Of a stretch of DNA of 64,000 nucleotides, positions 41,158-51,243 are shown piece by piece (positions within the stretch are counted from its first letter, which is position 1; each line of letters starts with the position of its first letter). Origin of the DNA: Rhodobiaceae bacterium (GTDB taxonomy: Bacteria; Pseudomonadota; Alphaproteobacteria; Rhizobiales; Tepidamorphaceae). Position numbers and translations under genes: made by a program. The stretch covers positions 186,001 through 250,000 of the forward strand of contig JACKJK010000005.1 in assembly GCA_020637985.1 (NCBI GenBank). Reading direction: 5' to 3'. The notes below the pieces were generated by a model that was not told the origin of the DNA, made no database searches, and saw nothing but the letters and a program-made list of their open reading frames with translations.

Positions 41158-41376
41158 ATGTCGAAAGAAGAACTGCTCGAATTTCCGGGCGTCGTCACGG
41201 AACTCCTGCCGAACGCGACTTTCCGCGTCAAACTCGAAAACGAGCACGAGATCATCGCCCACACCGCCGGGCGGATGCGCAAGAACCGCATCCGCGTGCT
41301 CGCGGGTGACAAGGTGCTCGTGGAAATGACACCCTACGACCTCACCAAGGGCCGTATCACCTACAGGTTCAAGTAA
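41158..41376 (+). CDS. infA: Translation initiation factor IF-1
   Basis: A 72-residue OB-fold protein: MSKEELLEFPGVVTELLPNA, then FRVKLENEHEIIAH, AGRMRKNRIRVL and GRITYRFK. It binds the 30S A site during initiation. Length is exactly that of alphaproteobacterial IF-1. A six-pair GC hairpin (CCGCGC-gatt-GCGCGG) at 41391-41406 follows without a T-tract. Confidence 0.98.
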   Translation: MSKEELLEFPGVVTELLPNATFRVKLENEHEIIAHTAGRMRKNRIRVLAGDKVLVEMTPYDLTKGRITYRFK

Positions 41377-41442
41377 ACCGTCGCGCACGCCCGCGCGATT
41401 GCGCGGCGCGCCCACGGCAACGAAAGCGGCGATCGGGAAGTC

Positions 41443-42069
41443 ATGAGCGGGCGCCCCAAACTCGTACTGGCCAGCGCGTCCCCGCGCCGGCTTGCCCTGT
41501 TGCAGCAGATCGGCATTGATCCCGACTACCTGCGCCCCACCACGGTGGACGAGAGCCCCGAGAAGGGCGAATTGCCGCGCACGCTGGCGCGCCGGCTGGC
41601 GCGCACCAAGTGCGAGGTCGCGCTGCACGCCATCCGCCGCGAGCCCGAGATCGACGGCAGCCTGGTGCTTGCCGCCGACACCGTCGTTGCCGTCGGCCGG
41701 CGCATCCTGCCCAAGGCGGAAACGCTGGAGGAGGCGAGCGCCTGCCTGCGCCTCCTTTCCGGGCGTTCGCACCGGGTCTATTCCGCCGTCTGCGTCGGTT
41801 CGTCGGGCGGGCGGGTGCGCGAACGTCTCGCCGAAACCCGCGTCCGCTTCAAGCGGCTGTCGCGCGAGGAAATCGATACCTACCTCGGCTCCGGCGAATG
41901 GCGCGGGAAGGCCGGCGGCTATGCCATCCAGGGCATCGCCGGCAGCTTCGTCATCAAGCTCGTCGGCTCCTACACGGCCGTCGTTGGCTTGCCGCTGATC
42001 GAGGCGTCGGTCATGCTCGAAAGCGCCGGCTACCCGGTACGCCTCGCGTGGTCTTCGGTGGCCGTCTGA
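41443..42069 (+). CDS. maf: Maf-like nucleoside triphosphate pyrophosphatase
   Basis: A 208-residue Maf/YhdE family enzyme that hydrolyses non-canonical or excess nucleoside triphosphates. The motifs are LVLASASPRRLALL at the start, LAADTVVAVGRRIL in the middle and GKAGGYAIQGIAGSFV near the end. It follows infA, as usual in Rhizobiales. In that order yacG would come next, but an AMP ligase and an SDR are inserted here. Start ATG at 41443. Confidence 0.95.
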   Translation: MSGRPKLVLASASPRRLALLQQIGIDPDYLRPTTVDESPEKGELPRTLARRLARTKCEVALHAIRREPEIDGSLVLAADTVVAVGRRILPKAETLEEASACLRLLSGRSHRVYSAVCVGSSGGRVRERLAETRVRFKRLSREEIDTYLGSGEWRGKAGGYAIQGIAGSFVIKLVGSYTAVVGLPLIEASVMLESAGYPVRLAWSSVAV

Positions 42070-42088
42070 ACAAGGCGGGAGACAAGCA

Positions 42089-43627
42089 ATGGACATGACG
42101 CGCTGGCTCGTTCGCGCCGCTGGAACCTGTCCGGATTCTCCGGCGATCGCCCATGGCGCCTCCGTCTTCCAGGACTACCGCACGCTCGCGGAGCGCGCCG
42201 CGCGCCTCGCCGCCGGCATGGCGGCAGCCGGCCTGAAACCCGGCGACCGCGTGCTCGTTGCCGCTGCCAACTGCCCGCAGTACCTCGAAATGCTCTACGG
42301 CATCTGGTGGGCCGGCTGCGCGCCCGTGCCGGCCAACGCCAAGCTGCACGGTGCCGAACTCGCCTACATGATCTCCCATTCCGGCGCCCGCCTGTGCCTT
42401 GCCGACGCGAAGATCGCCGACGCCGTCGCCGCCGAGGCGCCCGAAGGGCTGGAACGCCTGGTCGTCGTCGGCAGCGCCGGCTACGAGGCGCTGTTTGCAG
42501 GCGATGCCGCCGAACCGCACCTGGCCGGCCCCGACGAGATGGCCTGGCTTTTCTACACGTCCGGCACGACAGGAAAACCGAAAGGCGCGATGCTGTCGCA
42601 CCGCAACCTTCTGGCCATGACGCTCGCCTACCTGACCGACGTCGACCCGACCGCGCCGGGCGACCGCATCCTGCACGCAGCCCCCCTGAGCCACGGCTCC
42701 GGCCTCTACGCAATGGCCCACGTGGCGCGCTTCGGCGTCAACATCGTGCCCGAATCCGGCGGCTTCGAGCCAGACGAGATCGCGAAGCTCACGCGGCACT
42801 GGAAGAACACCTCGATGTTTGCCGCCCCCACCATGATCAAGCGCATGGTGGCATCTGCCGCCGACCATGATCCCGGCGGTTTCCGGACGGTCATCTGGGG
42901 CGGCGCGCCGATGTATGTCGCCGACATCAAGCAGGCGCTGGAGCGGTTCGGCCCGGTCTTCGCCCAGATCTACGGCCAGGGCGAGACGCCGATGACGACG
43001 ACGCTGCTGCCCAGGCACATCGTTGCCGACAACACCCACCCGCGCTGGGAAGAACGCATCGGCTCTGCCGGTCACGTCAACCCGGTGGTTTGCGTGCGCA
43101 CCTTCGACGAGGACGACCGTCCCTTGCCGCCCGGCGAGGTCGGCGAGGTGGTGGTGCGCGGCGAAACCGTCATGCTCGGCTACTGGAACAATCCCGAAGC
43201 GACCGCCCAGGCGATGCGCAGCGGCTGGCTGCACACCGGCGACGTCGGCTCCTTCGACGACGACGGCTTCCTCACCCTGCGCGACCGCTCCAAGGACATG
43301 ATCATCTCCGGCGGCTCCAACATCTATCCGCGCGAGGTGGAGGAGGTGCTGCTGACGCACCCGCAGGTGCGCGAGGTCTCCGTGATCGGACGCCCGCACG
43401 GCGACTGGGGCGAGGTGGTTGTGGCCTATGTCGTCGGCGAGGCGGGCGACGAGGACCTCGACGCGCTCTGCCTGTCGCGCATCGCCCGCTTCAAGCGGCC
43501 CAAGCACTATGTGTATGTCGACGAGCTGCCGAAGAACAACTACGGCAAGATCCTGAAGACGGAACTGCGCGCCCGCGACGCCGAACGCGTCCGCCGCGGC
43601 CAAGGTCACGGAGACGACGAATGCTAG
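42089..43627 (+). CDS. AMP-dependent acyl-CoA synthetase / ligase
   Basis: A 512-residue class I adenylate-forming enzyme. The phosphate-binding loop is LFYTSGTTGKPKGAMLS (residues about 154-170). Other motifs are IYGQGETPMTT, the hinge TGDVGSFDDDGFLTLRDRSKD and the C-terminal catalytic lysine in NNYGKILKTELR. It activates an organic acid as AMP ester and then CoA thioester; the acid is unknown. GCGGGAGAC lies before the ATG. Its last seven bases overlap the SDR start, so the two genes form a coupled pair between maf and yacG. Confidence 0.92.
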   Translation: MDMTRWLVRAAGTCPDSPAIAHGASVFQDYRTLAERAARLAAGMAAAGLKPGDRVLVAAANCPQYLEMLYGIWWAGCAPVPANAKLHGAELAYMISHSGARLCLADAKIADAVAAEAPEGLERLVVVGSAGYEALFAGDAAEPHLAGPDEMAWLFYTSGTTGKPKGAMLSHRNLLAMTLAYLTDVDPTAPGDRILHAAPLSHGSGLYAMAHVARFGVNIVPESGGFEPDEIAKLTRHWKNTSMFAAPTMIKRMVASAADHDPGGFRTVIWGGAPMYVADIKQALERFGPVFAQIYGQGETPMTTTLLPRHIVADNTHPRWEERIGSAGHVNPVVCVRTFDEDDRPLPPGEVGEVVVRGETVMLGYWNNPEATAQAMRSGWLHTGDVGSFDDDGFLTLRDRSKDMIISGGSNIYPREVEEVLLTHPQVREVSVIGRPHGDWGEVVVAYVVGEAGDEDLDALCLSRIARFKRPKHYVYVDELPKNNYGKILKTELRARDAERVRRGQGHGDDEC

Positions 43628-44427
43628 GAAGGCTGAACGGCAAGGTGGCGCTGGTGGTCGGCGCCGGCTCGGTGGGTCCCGGCTGGGGCAACGGCAAGGC
43701 AACCGCGACACTGTTTGCGCGCGAGGGTGCGGTGGTGTGCTGCGCCGACATCAATCTCGCGGCAGCCGAGGAAACCGCTGAAATCATCCGCGGCGAGGGC
43801 GGGCGCGCCGTTGCCGTCGCCTGCAACGTTGCCGTCGCTGCCGAGGTCGAGGCCATGGTCAAGACCTGTATCGATGCCTTCGGCCCGATCGACATCCTCG
43901 ACAACAACGTCGGCTTGGCGCAGGTCGGCGGCGTCGTCGAACTGCCCGAGGCCGACTGGGACCGGGTCATGGACGTCAACCTGAAGGGCGCATACCTGAC
44001 CATGAAGCACGTCATTCCGGTGATGGTCGAGAATGGCGGCGGCTCGATCGTCAACATCTCGTCAATCGCCGGCATCCGCTATACCGGCGTGCCTTACGCC
44101 ACCTACTACGCCTCGAAGTCCGCGCTCAACCATCTCACCCGCACGACGGCCGTCGAATACGCCGCGCGAAAGGTGCGCGTGAACGCCATCCTGCCCGGCT
44201 TGATGAAAACGCCGATGGTCGAGAAGTCGGCCAACCTTGCCCAGGCCTATGCCAAGGGCGATGTCGAGGCGATGTGGGCCGAGCGCGACCGCCAGGTGCC
44301 GATGGGCCACATGGGCGATGCCTGGGACGTGGCACATGCGGCGCTGTATCTGGCCAGCGACGAATCGAAATACGTCACCGGCATCGAGCTCGTCGTCGAT
44401 GGCGGCATCACGCTGAAGTACAGCTAG
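43621..44427 (+). CDS. Short-chain dehydrogenase/reductase (classical SDR)
   Basis: A 268-residue SDR. The NAD(P) motif is a slightly stretched VVGAGSVGPGWGNGKAT, and CADINL suggests an acidic residue that favours NAD. The NNVG motif, catalytic Ser (NISSIAG) and YYASK are present. C-terminal GIELVVDGGITL is standard. The longer glycine loop with the WGNGKA variant resembles SDRs often paired with acyl-CoA metabolism, but the substrate is not known. It is coupled to the acyl-CoA ligase by a seven-base overlap. Confidence 0.9.
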   Translation: MLGRLNGKVALVVGAGSVGPGWGNGKATATLFAREGAVVCCADINLAAAEETAEIIRGEGGRAVAVACNVAVAAEVEAMVKTCIDAFGPIDILDNNVGLAQVGGVVELPEADWDRVMDVNLKGAYLTMKHVIPVMVENGGGSIVNISSIAGIRYTGVPYATYYASKSALNHLTRTTAVEYAARKVRVNAILPGLMKTPMVEKSANLAQAYAKGDVEAMWAERDRQVPMGHMGDAWDVAHAALYLASDESKYVTGIELVVDGGITLKYS

Positions 44428-44432
44428 CATGG

Positions 44433-44477
44433 CGCATCATCCGACCGGAGCGCAGCGAGGATCGACAAGATGATGCG
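44433..44477. repeat. Long-spaced inverted repeat between SDR and yacG
   Basis: CGCATCATC at 44433-44441 is mirrored exactly by GATGATGCG at 44469-44477, with a 27-base spacer rich in GC. No T-tract follows. It may be a weak terminator of the ligase-SDR pair or an intergenic palindromic element. A second short stem GCCGG/CCGGC lies just downstream at about 44491-44505. Confidence 0.5.
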
Positions 44478-44533
44478 GAAACAAGAAAGCCGGAATTCCC
44501 GGCCAATGCGGTCGGATCGCAGGGTGCTCTAGC

Positions 44534-44809
44534 GTGACGCAGCTCCCCAAAGGCCCGCTGCCGGCCAACGACAACGCGACCGGGGATACGGCGCGCGACG
44601 AGGCGGCGGCCTCCGGCAAGTGCCCGATCTGCGGCAAGCCGCGCGTCGCGCGCTACCGCCCGTTCTGTTCGCGCCGTTGCGCCGACATCGATCTCGGCCG
44701 CTGGCTCGACGGCTCCTACGCCGTTCCGGTCGCAGAAGAAGAGGTGTCGGAGGCCGATCTTGCGGCAATCGCGCGCGGCGACCAAACAGATAAGCGCGGC
44801 GATACGTGA
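44534..44809 (+). CDS. yacG: DNA gyrase inhibitor YacG
   Basis: A 91-residue small zinc-binding protein. The zinc ribbon is KCPICGKP with the second pair in FCSRRCADIDLG, followed by RWLDGSYAVP, all diagnostic of YacG, which binds GyrB. The extended N-terminus is polar. GTG start at 44534 with AGGG nine bases upstream. It precedes tRNA-Phe, as it does in other Rhizobiales as I recall. Confidence 0.95.
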   Translation: MTQLPKGPLPANDNATGDTARDEAAASGKCPICGKPRVARYRPFCSRRCADIDLGRWLDGSYAVPVAEEEVSEADLAAIARGDQTDKRGDT

Positions 44810-44948
44810 CAGGCCTCGTGCTGCTCGCCCGCGCTAGCGTCAAAACAGTCACTTACACCTATGGACACACGCAAGCGGCTTATCTATAAACCGCGGGCCT
44901 TTCGGCGAGTAAGTACCAACGCCCGGACGCCATGTCCGGCAGCCGGAT

Positions 44949-45024
44949 GCCCAGGTAGCTCAGTTGGTAGAGCACGTGACTGAAAATCACGGTGTCGGTG
45001 GTTCGATTCCGCCCCTGGGCACCA
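44949..45024 (+). tRNA. tRNA-Phe (GAA)
   Basis: Cloverleaf elements are all present: acceptor GCCCAGG/CCTGGGC, D-arm AGCTCAGTTGGTAGAGC, anticodon stem CGTGA/TCACG with loop CTGAAAA (anticodon GAA at 44982-44984) and T-arm GGTTCGATTCC. The terminal CCA is encoded. The 140 bases upstream contain a TATCTATAA sequence that could serve as a -10 region. No integrase gene lies beside it. Confidence 0.97.
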
Positions 45025-45168
45025 TCACTTTGATATCAGATATTTGAATGAGTTGTGCGCCACCGCCCCCGGCACCGCTTTGCGGTTCTCTGCGGGAGAT
45101 TAACGGCGGCCGGCTCGCCGCGCGCCCATCCGGAAACCCTCGGCCCTGCATCTGATGGCGGAACCCGG

Positions 45169-45837
45169 CTAGATGTCGCGGACCTTGTCGGCGCGCAGCG
45201 GGCAGGCGAGATAGACGCCGAATTCCCGACCGATATCGGCGCTGACGCGCGCATGCACCCGGCCCTGCCGGTCTCGGAAGCGCTGGTTGTCTTCGACCGG
45301 AAAGATGCCCTCGTGCCAGATGTCGGGGTGGATGTAGAGGCCGCGAGAGCCGTCGCACCAGAAGGCGACGACCTTCTCCGGGCTCAGGTTGTCGCCGGGT
45401 AGGGCGGCCGGCACGATGAACGGCTTGCGCTCCATCGGCCAGAACATCTGCCCGCCATCGGGGTGATAGTTCATGTGCCACAGCAGCACCTGGTCGCGCG
45501 GCGCGGTCGCGGCCGTTTCGCTCGCCGTCTGCGGGTCGGTGGACCAGCCGAGCACGTAGTGCCCGCGCACCGCTTCGTTCTCGCCGAACAGGACGTCGCC
45601 CTTCCACTCGGTGGAAAACACACCTTCGACCCAGCCGCCCTCGTCGCCCGTGCCCTCGTCGATCGGCCGCCAGCCCTGCTGCGGCCAGCGCACGATCTCG
45701 ATCTCGAACGTGTCGGGATCGTCGACGAGACAGCCGTAGCCCTTCACGCTTGCTTCGTTGGCGCGGATCAGCGGCACCTCGTGCCATGGCAGCGAGGGCT
45801 TGCTGGAGGCCTGGAAGATGTATTCAGGGGCGTTCAT
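45169..45837 (-). CDS. Ureidoglycolate lyase family protein (AllA-like)
   Basis: A 222-residue protein resembling the AllA fold: an N-terminal PLIRANEASVKGYG, GWRPIDEGTGDEGGWVEG, and a cupin-like half with HMNYHPDGGQMFWP and GLYIHPDIWHEGIFPV. AllA releases urea from ureidoglycolate in purine breakdown. This chain is longer than the roughly 160-residue E. coli AllA and no allantoin or urea genes are nearby, so a related but different substrate is possible. GGAG lies about seven bases before the ATG at 45837. Confidence 0.78.
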   Translation of the reverse strand: MNAPEYIFQASSKPSLPWHEVPLIRANEASVKGYGCLVDDPDTFEIEIVRWPQQGWRPIDEGTGDEGGWVEGVFSTEWKGDVLFGENEAVRGHYVLGWSTDPQTASETAATAPRDQVLLWHMNYHPDGGQMFWPMERKPFIVPAALPGDNLSPEKVVAFWCDGSRGLYIHPDIWHEGIFPVEDNQRFRDRQGRVHARVSADIGREFGVYLACPLRADKVRDI

Positions 45838-45935
45838 GCATCTGCTCCGCACTGTCGGCCAGCCGGCTGCCTTGTCCATTGCTCACGCTACCGCAAGTCG
45901 GTTTTTGCCGGTACCGGAAAGGGGCGGGCCGATGC

Positions 45936-47556
<1,621 letters not shown>

Positions 47557-47576
<20 letters not shown>

Positions 47577-48306
47577 CCACCTCGAGAATGACGCCGGTCA
47601 GGAACTGCGCCTCGTCGGAGGCGAGGAACAGTGCCGAGTTGGCCATGTCCTCGGGCTCGCACAGCCGGCCCATCGGGATCGTGGCGATGAACTTCGCCCG
47701 GTTTTCCGGCGTGTCCGGCATGCCCATGAAGGTCTCCAGCAGCGCCGTCGCCCCCATCACCGGTGCAAGGCCGCAGACGCGGATCTTGTCCGCCGCCAGT
47801 TCCACCGCAAGCGCCTTGGTCATCAGGTTCACCGCGCCCTTGGTGGAATTGTACCAGACCAGCCCCGGCCGCGGCCGGATGCCCGCCGTCGAACCGACGT
47901 TGATCATCACGCCGCCGCCGATCTCGCGCCAGTGCGGCACGATCGCGTGCGTCATGTGGAAGATCGAGTCGACATTGATGGCGTAGACCTTCTTGAAGGT
48001 CGCCTCGTCGACGTCCAGCACCGGCTGGTTCTTGTGGCTCCAGCCGGCGTTGTTGATCGCGATGTCGACCCTGCCGAAGGCCTTGATGGTGGCGGCGACA
48101 GCGTCCGCCACCTGCTTGCCGTTGGCGACGTCGCAGGTCACCGCGATGGCTGCATCGCCGAGTTCGGCGGCAACCGCCTTGGCGCCGTCGCCGTTCAGGT
48201 CGACGACGGCGACGCGCGCGCCTTCCCTGACGAACCGGCGGGCCATCTCCCGCCCGAAGCCGGAAGCGGCCCCGGTGATAAGCGCTGTCTTGTTCTCAAG
48301 CCGCAT
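47557..48306 (-). CDS. Short-chain dehydrogenase/reductase (classical SDR)
   Basis: A 249-residue SDR with the full classical set: GAASGFGREMA, an acidic residue after beta-2 (AVVDLNG, favouring NAD), NNAG, a catalytic Ser (NVGSTAG) and YNSTK. It ends with GVILEVDGGRTI. In the operon it follows an aldehyde dehydrogenase, so an alcohol-to-aldehyde or ketone oxidation step is plausible. AAGGAAA precedes the ATG at 48306. Its last 20 bases overlap the fumarase start. Confidence 0.93.
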
Positions 48307-48347
48307 GGTCGGTTTCCTTGTGCGTTTCCAGATTGCGGTGCGGCCGT

Positions 48348-49811
48348 TCAGCCGTGGTTGTGAACGAGTGTCTTCAGCTGCGAGAATTCATGCAAGGCGG
48401 CAAAGCCCTTCTCGCGGCCGTGGCCGGACTTGCGTACGCCGCCGAACGGCAGCTCGATGCCGCCGCCCGCGCCGTAGCCGTTGAGGAACACCTGGCCGCA
48501 GCGCATCGCCTTGCCGACGCGCATCAGCCGGCCCGCGTCGCGCGACCAGATGCCGGCGACAAGCCCGTACTCGGTGTCGTTGGCGATGCGGATCGCGTCC
48601 GCCTCGTCCGTAAAGGGGATGCACGACAGCACCGGCCCGAAGACCTCGTCCTTGGCCAGGCGATGGGTCTCGGCGACCGGCCCGATCAGCGCCGGCGCGA
48701 CGTAGAAGCCGCCCTCCGGTGCGCTCGCCGAGACCTTGCCGCGGGTGATGATCTCGGCGCCGGGCCCGTTCGCCTCGCCGATGAAGGATTCGACGCGCAT
48801 CTTCTGCTTTGCCGAGATCAGCGCGCCGAGGTCGGCGTCCTCGTCGTAGGAGGCGGCCGTCAGCTGCGAAAAGCGCTCGGCAAGCGCGCTCACAACCTTG
48901 TCGTAGACGGATTTCTGGATCAGCGCGCGCGAGCCCGCCGAGCAGGTCTGCCCGCCATTCTGCACGATGGCGCCGGCCAGCACCGGCAGCGCGGCCTCGA
49001 GGTCTGCATCCTCGAAGACGACCTGCGGCGACTTGCCGCCGAGTTCCAGGGTGCAGCCGATGTGGTTCTTCGCCGCCGCGATCTGGATCAGCACGCCGAC
49101 CTCGGGCGATCCCGTGAAGGACAGGAAGTCGACGCCGCGATGTTCCGACAGCGCCGCGCCGGCGACATGGCCGAGCCCGGTGACGACGTTGATCGCGCCT
49201 TCCGGGAAGCCTGCTTCCAGAGCGAGGTCTGCGATCGCCAGTGGCGTCAGGCAGGCTTCCTCCGCCGGCTTCATGACCGTGGCATTGCCCATCGCGAGTG
49301 CCGGGGCGAGCGTGCGGCCGAACATCTGCGCTGGGTAGTTCCATGGGATGATGTGGCCGGTGACGCCATAGGGGTCGCGCACCGTCTGCACGTTATAGCC
49401 GGCCATGAACGGGATGGTCTCGCCGTGCACCTTGTCGGCGGCGCCGCCGTAGTACTCGAAGTAGCGGGCGGCCGCGACCATGTCGGCGCGCGCCTGCTTC
49501 ATCGGCTTGCCGGTGTCGCGCGCCTCGATCTGCGCCAGCGCCTCGGCGTTGGCGGAGATCAGCTCGCCGAGTTTCATCAGCAGGCGTCCGCGCTCGGTCG
49601 CCGTCAGCTTCGACCAGCTGCCGCCGTCGAAGGCCGCGCGTGCGGCCTTCACCGCGGCGTCGACGTCGGCGGCTTCACCGGCGGCGATTTCGGCGAATGC
49701 CTTGCCGTCGCTCGGCGAGACAACGGGAATGGTCTTGCCGATTGCCGCGGGGCGCCACGTGTTGGCGATCAGGCAGCCCCTGGCGGGCTTGATGTTTGCC
49801 GCAACGTTCAT
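48348..49811 (-). CDS. NAD(P)-dependent aldehyde dehydrogenase
   Basis: A 487-residue ALDH superfamily enzyme. The catalytic Cys lies in NGGQTCSAGSR, the general-base Glu in TLELGGKSPQ and the cofactor region in IIPWNYPAQMFG and FTGSPEVGV. Length is normal. Its ATG overlaps the livF stop by four bases (ATGA), so transport and oxidation are coupled at translation. It oxidises an aldehyde to an acid; the substrate presumably comes through the ABC transporter or from the SDR. Confidence 0.95.
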   Translation of the reverse strand: MNVAANIKPARGCLIANTWRPAAIGKTIPVVSPSDGKAFAEIAAGEAADVDAAVKAARAAFDGGSWSKLTATERGRLLMKLGELISANAEALAQIEARDTGKPMKQARADMVAAARYFEYYGGAADKVHGETIPFMAGYNVQTVRDPYGVTGHIIPWNYPAQMFGRTLAPALAMGNATVMKPAEEACLTPLAIADLALEAGFPEGAINVVTGLGHVAGAALSEHRGVDFLSFTGSPEVGVLIQIAAAKNHIGCTLELGGKSPQVVFEDADLEAALPVLAGAIVQNGGQTCSAGSRALIQKSVYDKVVSALAERFSQLTAASYDEDADLGALISAKQKMRVESFIGEANGPGAEIITRGKVSASAPEGGFYVAPALIGPVAETHRLAKDEVFGPVLSCIPFTDEADAIRIANDTEYGLVAGIWSRDAGRLMRVGKAMRCGQVFLNGYGAGGGIELPFGGVRKSGHGREKGFAALHEFSQLKTLVHNHG

Positions 49812-50488
49812 GCTGCGTCCTTTCCGTCTGACAATGAGCCTTCGCGCACCTCGCCGCGTTCGAGCACGAGGGCCCGGTCGGCGAACTTGCGCAACAGCTT
49901 GGGGTTGGATTCGGTAATGATGAGGGTCACTTCGCGGTCCTGGTCGCGCAGCGCGCGCAGCGCCTCCGAATAACGCCGTGCGAGCGCCGGCGCCAGTCCC
50001 TGGAACGGCTCGTCGAGCATGATCAGCCGCGAACCGATCATCAGCGCACGCCCGAGCGCGACCATCTTGCCCTGGCCGCCGGAAACGCTGCCGGCTGGCC
50101 GGCGCGCCATCTCGCGCAGCTCGGGCAGGATCTCGTAGACACGGCCGAGCTTGTGCGCCAGTTCGGCGGCGGAGAACTTCGCCACCTGGCCCGGCATCAC
50201 GATGTTCTCCTCGACCGTAAAGGCGGAGAACAGCCTGCGGTCCTCGTGCGCATAGCCGATGCCCAGCCCCGGCCGGCGCGCCGGGGCGATGGTGCTCAGT
50301 TCGCGCCCGTCGAACAGGATCTCGCCGGTCATCCTCGTGAAGCCCATCACCGAGCGCAGCGCCGTGGTCTTGCCCGCGCCATTGGGTCCGATCATGGCAA
50401 CCGTATCGGCCTGGTTGACGTGAAAATTCACGTTGCGAAGGATGCGCACGCCGCCGAGAAACACCGTCACGTCACGGAACTCGAGCAT
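49808..50488 (-). CDS. livF: Branched-chain-amino-acid-type ABC transporter ATPase LivF
   Basis: A 226-residue ABC ATPase. Walker A is GPNGAGKTT, the signature motif is SVSGGQGKMVALGRAL, Walker B is RLIMLDEP and the H-loop region appears in TLIITESNP, where His is replaced. It pairs with LivG at the membrane to power HAAT-family uptake. The start at 50488 lies two bases after the livG stop. The replaced H-loop His (ITESNP rather than VEHD) is common in LivF-like partners but worth noting. Confidence 0.92.
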   Translation of the reverse strand: MLEFRDVTVFLGGVRILRNVNFHVNQADTVAMIGPNGAGKTTALRSVMGFTRMTGEILFDGRELSTIAPARRPGLGIGYAHEDRRLFSAFTVEENIVMPGQVAKFSAAELAHKLGRVYEILPELREMARRPAGSVSGGQGKMVALGRALMIGSRLIMLDEPFQGLAPALARRYSEALRALRDQDREVTLIITESNPKLLRKFADRALVLERGEVREGSLSDGKDAA

Positions 50489-50490
50489 TC

Positions 50491-51243
50491 TCAGACCTCC
50501 TCTCCGATGACGTCGCGGATGACATCGGGGTGGCTGAGGATCTCGCCGGGTTCGCCGCGGAACAGGATCTCGCCGCGGTTCCATACCGCCACCTCGTCGG
50601 CGAAACGCTCGACGATGCCGATGTCGTGCTCGACGAAGACGGCGGTGACCTGCGCCTCGGCAAGTGCCTTGGCGACGATGTCGAGCACTTCGAACTTCTC
50701 CGAGGATGCGACGCCCGATGTCGGTTCGTCCATGAACAGCAGCTTCGGCTTCAGCGCCAGCGCCAGCGCGATATCGACCAGCTTGCGCTGGCCCTCGGGC
50801 AGTTCGCTCACCGGCCGGTCGGCCACGGACGTGCACTTCACCATGTCAAGCAGGTGCATCATCTCCTCGCGCTCGGGGATAGCGCCAAGGGCGGTGAACG
50901 GCTTCCAGCTGCGGTCGCGCGCGGCCGCTGCGATCAGCAGGTTCTCGAGCGCCGTGTGCTCGGTGAACAGCTGCGGGATCTGGAACGCGCGGGCGACGCC
51001 GAGCCGGGTGATCTGGCGCGGTGACTTGCGCGTCACGTCCTTGCCGTCGAACACCACCCTGCCGGCGTGCGGCTTGAGATAGCCGGTGCAGATGTTGAGG
51101 AACGTCGTCTTGCCGGCGCCGTTCGGCCCGATGATGGCAAGGTTGTTGCCCTCGTGGATGTCGATGTTGACGTTGTCGGCTGCAACGACCCCGCCGAAGC
51201 GGATCTGCAGTCCCTGCGCCGACATGAGAACCCGCCCGGTCAT
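50491..51243 (-). CDS. livG: Branched-chain-amino-acid-type ABC transporter ATPase LivG
   Basis: A 250-residue ABC ATPase with Walker A GPNGAGKTT, the LivG-typical ARAFQIPQLFTEHTALENL, signature ELPEGQRKLVDIALAL, Walker B LLFMDEPTSGV and H-loop VFVEHDIGIV. The signature carries P-E-G in place of the usual S-G-G. Start and livM stop overlap as ATGA. It works with LivF, LivH and LivM; the ligand is decided by LivK and is unknown. Confidence 0.93.
   Translation of the reverse strand: MTGRVLMSAQGLQIRFGGVVAADNVNIDIHEGNNLAIIGPNGAGKTTFLNICTGYLKPHAGRVVFDGKDVTRKSPRQITRLGVARAFQIPQLFTEHTALENLLIAAAARDRSWKPFTALGAIPEREEMMHLLDMVKCTSVADRPVSELPEGQRKLVDIALALALKPKLLFMDEPTSGVASSEKFEVLDIVAKALAEAQVTAVFVEHDIGIVERFADEVAVWNRGEILFRGEPGEILSHPDVIRDVIGEEV

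Noticed and set aside
41391..41406. Hairpin CCGCGC-gatt-GCGCGG after infA as a terminator
   Set aside because: Only six pairs and no T-tract on either strand, so evidence is too weak for a separate feature.
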